Shown here: positions 1-3,514 of the stretch, piece by piece | Layout of the letters: each line of letters begins with the position of its first letter | How positions within the stretch are numbered: position 1 is the first letter of the stretch | Assembly (NCBI GenBank): GCA_964580675.1 | Contig: CAZOLI010000114.1 | Coordinates: forward strand, 1-5,043 | Direction of reading: 5' to 3' | Length of the DNA: 5,043 nucleotides | Source: CAZOLI01 sp964580675 | Lineage (GTDB): Bacteria > Planctomycetota > MHYJ01 > CAYXQY01 | Notes under the pieces: model-generated | Seen by the model: the letters and a program-made list of their open reading frames with translations, nothing else | Database searches by the model: none | Told to the model about the DNA's origin: nothing | Program-made: the position numbers and the translations under genes

Positions 1-57
<57 letters not shown>

Positions 58-103
58 AGTTTTACACACCACCCCTGCTTGGGATGACGTAATTCGTATA
101 ACC

Positions 104-131
104 ATTATATGGAACGGCTGTTTGAAGTCAA
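104..131 (-). promoter_or_regulatory. Sigma70-like promoter for the tRNA-Thr gene
   Basis: On the minus strand TTGACT (131-126) is followed by a 16-bp spacer and a perfect TATAAT (109-104). Transcription would start near position 97 and run about 40 bases before the mature tRNA-Thr 5' end at 57. The -35 hexamer matches TTGACA at five of six positions. It lies inside the inverted repeat at 124-141. The match, orientation and placement are good, but activity is inferred. Confidence 0.6.
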
Positions 132-141
132 ACGGGACTTC
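124..141. repeat. Inverted repeat downstream of folD, overlapping the tRNA promoter
   Basis: GAAGTC (124-129) and GACTTC (136-141) form a perfect 6-bp inverted repeat with a 6-base loop. An alternative, mutually exclusive stem GTTTG/CAAAC (120-124 with 129-133) overlaps it. It lies about 75 bases past the folD stop, without a clear U tract, so it is not a standard intrinsic terminator. Because it contains the -35 element of the tRNA promoter it could be a protein-binding site or a weak folD transcript end. Chance is also possible. Confidence 0.3.
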
Positions 142-216
142 CGTGATGAACATTCATTGGTAACTGCCGGTCTTTATTTCGTGTTCTGCCGCCGGGGATT
201 TCCTCCGTTCCCCGTT

Positions 217-1161
217 CTAATTGACCGGTGATTCATCAGATGCCCGGTCCGGGACTTCTTTGTTCATCCGGGCACATTCCACCGTGTTTCGCATGAGCAT
301 GGCCACGGTGACCGGGCCTACTCCTCCCGGTACCGGGGTGAACCAGGAGACAACGTTGTGTGCACTTTCAAGATCCAGATCCCCCGCCAGCGTGGTTTCC
401 GGGTTTCCTTCTTCGTCCAGCACCGGGTTTCCCTTTTCGTCTTTGACAACCATCGTACTGATGCCGACGTCGATAACGATGGCGCCTTCTTTCAGCATAT
501 CACCGGTCAGGAATCCGGGGTTGCCAACGGCGGAAATGACGATATCGGCATTTTGGGTGTGACGGGTCAGGTCTTTTGTTGCCACGTGGCAAACGGTCGT
601 GGTGGCCGCTCGGTCGCTGTAAGCAAGAAGCATGAGGGCTATGGGTTTCCCGACGATTTCGCTATGGCCGATCACGGTGACCTCCTTCCCGGCGATGTCA
701 ACGCCAATTTCGTCCAGTATTCGTTCCGTCGCCATGGCCGTACACGGGGCGATACGATAACGACCGAACACGAGTTTTCCCATGTTCGTGGGATGGACGC
801 CTTCCACATCCTTGTCCCAGGCGATGTTCTGCTGGATGGTTTTGGTATCGATGTGATCCGGAAGAGGAACCTGTATGATCAATCCGTCCACGTCCTCGTT
901 TTGGTTGATGGAAGACACGACGGAAAGCAACTCCTCCTCCTGAATATTTCCTTTTAGGTTTTGGTTTTCAAATTGAATGTTAACCGATTCCGCCGCTTTC
1001 CGCTGCTGGGAGACGTAGGCTTCGGCGGGGGGATTTGACCCCACAAGAAGGGAGGACAGACGTGGATGTACGTCCTGTTCCTGTAGTTGCTGGACGTTCT
1101 CGTCCACCTCCTCGAGGATACGGTCCGCGATGTCTCTTCCGTTCACTTCTTTCGCGTTCAT
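217..1161 (-). CDS. folD: Bifunctional methylene-THF dehydrogenase / methenyl-THF cyclohydrolase (FolD), with unusual active-site residues
   Basis: A 314-residue cytosolic enzyme. FolD family members oxidise 5,10-methylene-THF with NAD(P)+ to 5,10-methenyl-THF and hydrolyse that to 10-formyl-THF, for purine and fMet-tRNA synthesis. Visible motifs are the substrate-domain AYVSQQRKAAE (48-58), GLIIQVPLPD (93-102), DKDVEGVHP (116-124), the Rossmann-loop GHSEIVGKP (165-173), GAIVIDVGI (226-234) and PGGVGPVTV (278-286). Aligned by eye to E. coli FolD, Tyr50 and Gln98 are kept (Tyr49, Gln97), but Lys54 is Gln53 and Asp121 is Glu120. The C-terminal signature has Val284 where Met or Phe is usual. It is slightly longer than typical family members (about 280-300) because of a loop insertion with a tandem repeat (241-256) and a polar tail. 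The start ATG shares its A with the ridA stop (TGATG), and AGGA lies just upstream inside ridA. Family assignment is firm; retention of both activities is doubtful. Confidence 0.95.
   Translation of the reverse strand: MNAKEVNGRDIADRILEEVDENVQQLQEQDVHPRLSSLLVGSNPPAEAYVSQQRKAAESVNIQFENQNLKGNIQEEELLSVVSSINQNEDVDGLIIQVPLPDHIDTKTIQQNIAWDKDVEGVHPTNMGKLVFGRYRIAPCTAMATERILDEIGVDIAGKEVTVIGHSEIVGKPIALMLLAYSDRAATTTVCHVATKDLTRHTQNADIVISAVGNPGFLTGDMLKEGAIVIDVGISTMVVKDEKGNPVLDEEGNPETTLAGDLDLESAHNVVSWFTPVPGGVGPVTVAMLMRNTVECARMNKEVPDRASDESPVN
401..441 (-). repeat. 24-bp-period tandem repeat inside folD
   Basis: Two 17-base copies at 401-417 and 425-441, 24 bases apart, differ at two positions. In FolD they encode DEKGNP (241-246) and DEEGNP (249-254), an 8-residue repeat. 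In E. coli FolD the segment between the DVGI strand and the following GDV/GDL motif is short, so this looks like an in-frame duplication in a surface loop. The repeat is seen directly; the duplication history is inferred. Confidence 0.7.
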
Positions 1162-1559
1162 CAGTCCTGTTCCAGTTTGGCCACGGCATCGATTTCAACG
1201 AGCGCGTTTTTGGGCAGTTTCCCCACTTCAAGGGCCGCCCGGGACGGGTACGGGTCCGGAAACATGTTTTCGTAAACGGCGTTCATCTCGGGGTAATGAT
1301 CAATGTTTGTCAGGTATACATTTACTTTTACCACGTTTTCCAGTCCGGCTCCTGCTTCCTCCAGAATTGCCTGTAGGTTTTTTATTGCCTGGTGGGTTTG
1401 TTCCTCCACGGAATCCGACACCAGGGAACCTTCTTCCGGATCAAGGCCGATCTGTCCCGATACGTACAGGTCCCGGCCATGCTGAATGGCCTGTGAATAC
1501 GGGCCCACGGCGGCCGGGGCGTTATCGGTTCGTATTTCATTTCTAGCCTGGTCGGTCAT
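1161..1559 (-). CDS. ridA: RidA/YjgF/UK114 family enamine/imine deaminase
   Basis: A 132-residue single-domain protein, close to the usual 125-130 of the family, which forms cytosolic trimers. RidA hydrolyses reactive 2-aminoacrylate and related imines made by PLP-dependent dehydratases, giving ketoacid and ammonia, and so protects PLP enzymes. Diagnostic features are GPYSQAI (19-25, Tyr21), LYVSGQIGLDP (31-41), and the C-terminal signature SRAALEVGKLPKNALVEID, with Arg107 and Glu122 matching the E. coli catalytic Arg105 and Glu120. This makes it an active RidA-type member rather than a Rid paralogue lacking the arginine. AGGA (plus 1567-1570) lies 7 bases before the ATG. Its stop overlaps the folD start by one base, so the two are almost certainly one transcript with coupled translation. 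It lies 127 bp downstream of the phosphoesterase stop; whether all three genes are one operon cannot be told. Confidence 0.95.
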   Translation of the reverse strand: MTDQARNEIRTDNAPAAVGPYSQAIQHGRDLYVSGQIGLDPEEGSLVSDSVEEQTHQAIKNLQAILEEAGAGLENVVKVNVYLTNIDHYPEMNAVYENMFPDPYPSRAALEVGKLPKNALVEIDAVAKLEQD

Positions 1560-1686
1560 GACGGGTTCCTGTTAGAATGACTTGCGTTTCGGTTTGGTTC
1601 AACAACAAAACGAACGATCCGGTATGGTTTCCGTAGATTCTCCTCGGGGTATCGACTTATACGTGAACTCCTCGCTCATTTCAATT

Positions 1687-2346
1687 TCATGAAATGGATT
1701 TTAGTTCCGGCGAAACGTCTCCGTTTTTGTTTAATTGAATGGTGGCGTAGTAACCGTCCCGGGCGGGACCGGGGTTCACAATGGAGGTTCCATTGATGTT
1801 GTCCGTGCCACGTGCTTCGTGGATGTGACCGCAGATGACCAGCAGTGGATTCGCTTTTTCGACCCATTCCCGCACGGCGCTGCTTCCGGCGTGGGTTCCC
1901 GACTCCGTCTGATCCACCTCGGTATTCACGGGTGGGGTGTGGGAGACGAGAACCAGCTGTTCCAGGTGGTTTACCTGACTGTGACCGGCGGAGAGATACG
2001 TGTCGATTTCGTCTTCCGAAAATTCGTACATGGTTCCGTTCCATTCCGGCATGGCGGAGACCCCGAAAAAACCGGTATCCCTGTACGCTGTGCCTTCGGC
2101 GTGAACGGACCAGTCGTTTTTGGACAGGAAGTCGTCGATCGCCGGACTGTCACAGTTGCCGGCCACGGAAAGGATTCGGTCCGCGGTGTCCTCCGAAACG
2201 GACAGGAGTTCTTCCGCGTCCCCGACCGAACCAAAGTGAGTAAGATCGCCACCGAGGATTAACAGATCGGCACTGTCCTCGGCGGCGAGGATGTTCCGGT
2301 AACGGTCCGTCCGATTGTGTACGTCCGTTATGGCCAGAATGTCCAT
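1687..2346 (-). CDS. Calcineurin-like metallophosphoesterase
   Basis: A 219-residue cytosolic protein with a complete dinuclear-metal phosphoesterase motif set in order: D8-V-H10 in TDVHN, GGD (32-34), GNCD (63-66), a histidine in VSHTPP (His136) and CGHIHEARG (His174, His176). NPGPARDG (191-198) is the usual closing strand. These residues bind two metal ions and hydrolyse phosphomonoesters or diesters. GNCD in place of GNHD is found in YfcE-like and archaeal-type small phosphoesterases, so the substrate cannot be named. There is no signal peptide or membrane segment. No Shine-Dalgarno sequence precedes the ATG, which is common in Bacteroidota; TDVH starting seven residues in supports this start. 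A Bacteroidota-type promoter (2413-2444) and two hairpins lie upstream. ridA and folD follow on the same strand after a 127-bp gap in which I see no convincing promoter or terminator. Confidence 0.9.
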   Translation of the reverse strand: MDILAITDVHNRTDRYRNILAAEDSADLLILGGDLTHFGSVGDAEELLSVSEDTADRILSVAGNCDSPAIDDFLSKNDWSVHAEGTAYRDTGFFGVSAMPEWNGTMYEFSEDEIDTYLSAGHSQVNHLEQLVLVSHTPPVNTEVDQTESGTHAGSSAVREWVEKANPLLVICGHIHEARGTDNINGTSIVNPGPARDGYYATIQLNKNGDVSPELKSIS

Positions 2347-2368
2347 AACACGAAACGGAATTGAAGAG

Positions 2369-2400
2369 CGGTCGAGTAAGCGACCGGGAGCGATCCTCCC
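2369..2400 (-). promoter_or_regulatory. Two tandem hairpins in the phosphoesterase leader
   Basis: CGGTCG and CGACCG (2369-2374 with 2381-2386) form a perfect 6-bp stem with a 6-base loop. GGGAG and CTCCC (2386-2390 with 2396-2400) form an adjacent 5-bp stem with a 5-base loop. The two share one base. Both lie between the proposed promoter at 2413-2444 and the ATG at 2346, in a leader of about 60 bases that has no Shine-Dalgarno sequence. They could shape mRNA stability or initiation, or bind a protein as DNA. They match no riboswitch I recognise. Confidence 0.35.
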
Positions 2401-2412
2401 TGATTCGATCTA

Positions 2413-2444
2413 CAAAAATAATGTATGACCGGGATAATAACAAT
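2413..2444 (-). promoter_or_regulatory. Bacteroidota-type promoter for the metallophosphoesterase gene
   Basis: On the minus strand ATTG (2444-2441) is followed by 20 bp and then TATTTTTG (2420-2413). This fits the Bacteroidota primary-sigma consensus of TTTG near -33 and TAnnTTTG near -7: the -7 element matches fully and the -33 element at three of four positions. Transcription would begin about 5-8 bases downstream, giving a leader of about 60 bases. It is the strongest sequence hint in the window about the phylum. Confidence 0.6.
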
Positions 2445-2473
2445 CCGGAAAGGCGGGGCGGAAGGGAGGTGGA

Positions 2474-2527
2474 ATGAGCGATCGGGCGGCTCTGCCGTTA
2501 TTTATTTTGAACCGGATTAGGTGCTAA
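2474..2527 (+). other. Possible 17-codon micro-ORF upstream of the nitroreductase gene
   Basis: An ATG at 2474 preceded by GGGAGGTGGA opens a 17-codon frame (MSDRAALPLFILNRIRC) ending in TAA at 2525-2527. The purine-rich stretch resembles a ribosome binding site, but its spacing of about 3 bases is short. The peptide has a short hydrophobic middle. It could be a leader peptide; a frame this short is easily expected by chance, so confidence is low. Confidence 0.15.
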
Positions 2528-2545
2528 GATGAGATTGTCTGAATC

Positions 2546-2563
2546 CGGGGGCGGCAAACCCCG
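2546..2563 (+). promoter_or_regulatory. GC hairpin upstream of the nitroreductase gene
   Basis: CGGGG (2546-2550) and CCCCG (2559-2563) can pair around an 8-base loop. It is not followed by a U tract, so it is not an intrinsic terminator. If transcription starts upstream of it, it would form part of the nitroreductase mRNA leader. I could not place a convincing plus-strand promoter. Confidence 0.25.
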
Positions 2564-2576
2564 AACGAACACAGAA

Positions 2577-2589
2577 TTGATCTGATCAA
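2577..2589. promoter_or_regulatory. Candidate operator: 13-bp palindrome resembling a CRP/FNR-type half-site pair
   Basis: TTGATC, one central T, then GATCAA form perfect 6-bp arms 12 bp before the ribosome binding site and 29 bp before the ATG of the nitroreductase gene. The half-sites TTGAT and ATCAA are those of FNR-family boxes, but the spacer is 3 bp where FNR uses 4, so it is not a standard FNR site. A repressor site at the start of the transcript is plausible. No regulator gene is seen in the window. Confidence 0.3.
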
Positions 2590-2622
2590 ATGGCATATTC
2601 TGGAGGAATCCGCAAACCATGA
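2590..2622 (+). other. Possible 10-codon ORF overlapping the nitroreductase start
   Basis: ATG at 2590 opens the frame MAYSGGIRKP, ending in TGA at 2620-2622, which overlaps the nitroreductase ATG (2619-2621) as ATGA. The frame spans the nitroreductase ribosome binding site. An ATGA overlap is the classic arrangement for translational coupling, but this ATG has no ribosome binding site of its own and the frame is tiny. It is recorded as a possibility only. Confidence 0.12.
2602..2608 (+). promoter_or_regulatory. Ribosome binding site of the nitroreductase gene (long form)
   Basis: GGAGGAA lies 10 bases before the ATG at 2619. It is a strong Shine-Dalgarno sequence with slightly long spacing, and is the main support for the ATG start that includes the acidic N-terminal extension. 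It competes with an internal site at 2681-2687. Confidence 0.6.
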
Positions 2623-3290
2623 ATCTGGAACCGAATGTTGGTGATTTGCCGGAAATGGGGGATGAAGAAGAAGGGGAAGAGGAGGAGTCGAAAGAAGTGT
2701 CGTACGAGCGGGGCAGTGCTCACAGAGATCCTGAATACGGGGTGGATCTGATGTTTCTGGATCGATGGTCCCCCCGTGCGATGTCCGGGGATCCGGTAAG
2801 TGAACATGAGCTGATGTCGATGTTTGAGGCCGCACGCTGGGCGCCGTCCTCCTACAACAATCAGCCATGGCGGTTTCTTTACGCGATGCGGAACAGTCAG
2901 CACTGGGATACGTTTTTTAATTTGCTGGGGGACTTCAATCAAAAATGGGCCAAGCGAGCCTGGGTTCTGGTGATGATTGTGTCGAAGACCACGTTTGATC
3001 GGGACGGGAGTTCCTCGCAAACTCATTCCTTCGATACCGGGGCAGCGTGGGAAAATTTTGCGCTTCAGGGTGCCCGAAACGGTCTTGTCGTCCACGGAAT
3101 GGAGGGTTTTGATTACGAGAAGGCACAGAAGGACCTGGACGTGCCCGATGAATATTCCGTGGAAGCCATGGCCGCCGTCGGGAAGCCCGGTGAAAAAAGT
3201 CTCCTGCCGGAAGAAATGAGGGAACGTGAAGAGCCGTCGGACCGGAAGCCCATATCGGAGATTGTTGGGGAAGGCCCGTTTTCGTTTTAA
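2619..3290 (+). CDS. Nitroreductase-family FMN-dependent oxidoreductase
   Basis: A 223-residue soluble protein. Family features are FLDRWSPRAM (46-55) with the FMN-contacting Arg/Ser region, EAARWAPSSYNNQPWRF (70-86), a helix starting at the phosphate-binding region SFDTGAAWENFALQGARNG (137-155), and AAVGKPG (185-191) near the end. Such enzymes bind FMN and transfer two electrons from NAD(P)H to nitro compounds, quinones or other electrophiles; the physiological substrate cannot be named. Homology appears to begin near residue 37. Before it lies a highly acidic, low-complexity stretch (15-26, mostly Glu), which may be a real extension or a mis-assigned start: a GTG at 2697 with GGAGGAG 9 bases upstream would give a 197-residue protein. 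A zinc-ribbon microprotein gene starts 24 bp after its stop and is probably co-transcribed. The phosphoesterase gene is divergent. An FNR-like palindrome precedes it. Confidence 0.88.
   Translation: MNLEPNVGDLPEMGDEEEGEEEESKEVSYERGSAHRDPEYGVDLMFLDRWSPRAMSGDPVSEHELMSMFEAARWAPSSYNNQPWRFLYAMRNSQHWDTFFNLLGDFNQKWAKRAWVLVMIVSKTTFDRDGSSSQTHSFDTGAAWENFALQGARNGLVVHGMEGFDYEKAQKDLDVPDEYSVEAMAAVGKPGEKSLLPEEMREREEPSDRKPISEIVGEGPFSF
2681..2687 (+). promoter_or_regulatory. Internal ribosome binding site that could set an alternative nitroreductase start
   Basis: GGAGGAG lies 9 bases before an in-frame GTG (2697-2699, codon 27). Starting there removes the acidic tract and begins the protein MSYERGSAHRD, close to where family similarity appears to begin. 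Glu codons (GAA/GAG) naturally mimic Shine-Dalgarno sequence, so the site may be accidental. Confidence 0.35.
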
Positions 3291-3314
3291 CGCTGCTGAA
3301 TAGGGGGAGAGGAG

Positions 3315-3452
3315 ATGTCGGAGAGCGATCAGGAGGAATTGTGTCCAAACTGCAACCGGATGGCCCGCATTATTTTTGTTCACGGGCACTGGCAATGTAG
3401 TCGCTGCGGTCAGGTGGTGATTGATTGCTGTGACGGGGGACAACAGGAATAG
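3315..3452 (+). CDS. Small zinc-ribbon protein, 45 residues
   Basis: The frame opens with ATG at 3315 and ends with TAG at 3450-3452. It encodes two CxxC knuckles, Cys10-P-N-Cys13 and Cys28-S-R-Cys31, separated by 14 residues that include Arg15, His23, His25 and Trp26, followed by Cys38-Cys39 and a polar tail. Two CxxC pairs at this spacing are the standard ligand set of a zinc ribbon, folding around one Zn2+. The WQCSRCGQVV segment is typical of the second ribbon strand. A purine-rich GGGGGAGAGGAG (3303-3314) gives a clear ribosome binding site. The 24-bp gap after the nitroreductase stop suggests co-transcription. No function is known to me: a nucleic-acid-binding, adaptor or metal-handling role is possible. 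The reading frame, cysteine pattern and ribosome binding site together argue strongly that it is real. Confidence 0.8.
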   Translation: MSESDQEELCPNCNRMARIIFVHGHWQCSRCGQVVIDCCDGGQQE

Positions 3453-3514
3453 TTTTGGAGATCATTCATTTCCTCTGGTCCTTCGGGCAATCGATTTCCG
3501 ATTCGGCGGCGGGG

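Noticed and set aside
194..213. A 5-bp stem (GGGGA/TCCCC, 10-base loop) 3 bases after the folD stop, considered as a terminator
   Set aside because: The stem is short, the loop is long and purine-rich, and no U tract follows on the minus strand.
358..957. A 199-codon open frame on the plus strand
   Set aside because: It lies wholly antisense to folD, whose motifs are clear along the full length, and its translation shows no recognisable domain.
1560..1686. A search for a ridA promoter or phosphoesterase terminator in the 127-bp gap
   Set aside because: The best promoter candidate (TTGAAC, 17 bp, CATTCT on the minus strand) has a poor -10, and no strong hairpin is present, so nothing is annotated.
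2502..2530. TTATTTTG and TAAGAT as plus-strand promoter elements for the nitroreductase gene
   Set aside because: Neither has a matching upstream element at the right distance, and the first misses the required TA.
2586..3443. A 285-codon open frame on the minus strand
   Set aside because: It is antisense to both the nitroreductase and the zinc-ribbon gene. Its translation is rich in Pro, His and Arg with no domain, as expected for the shadow of acidic Glu/Asp-rich genes.
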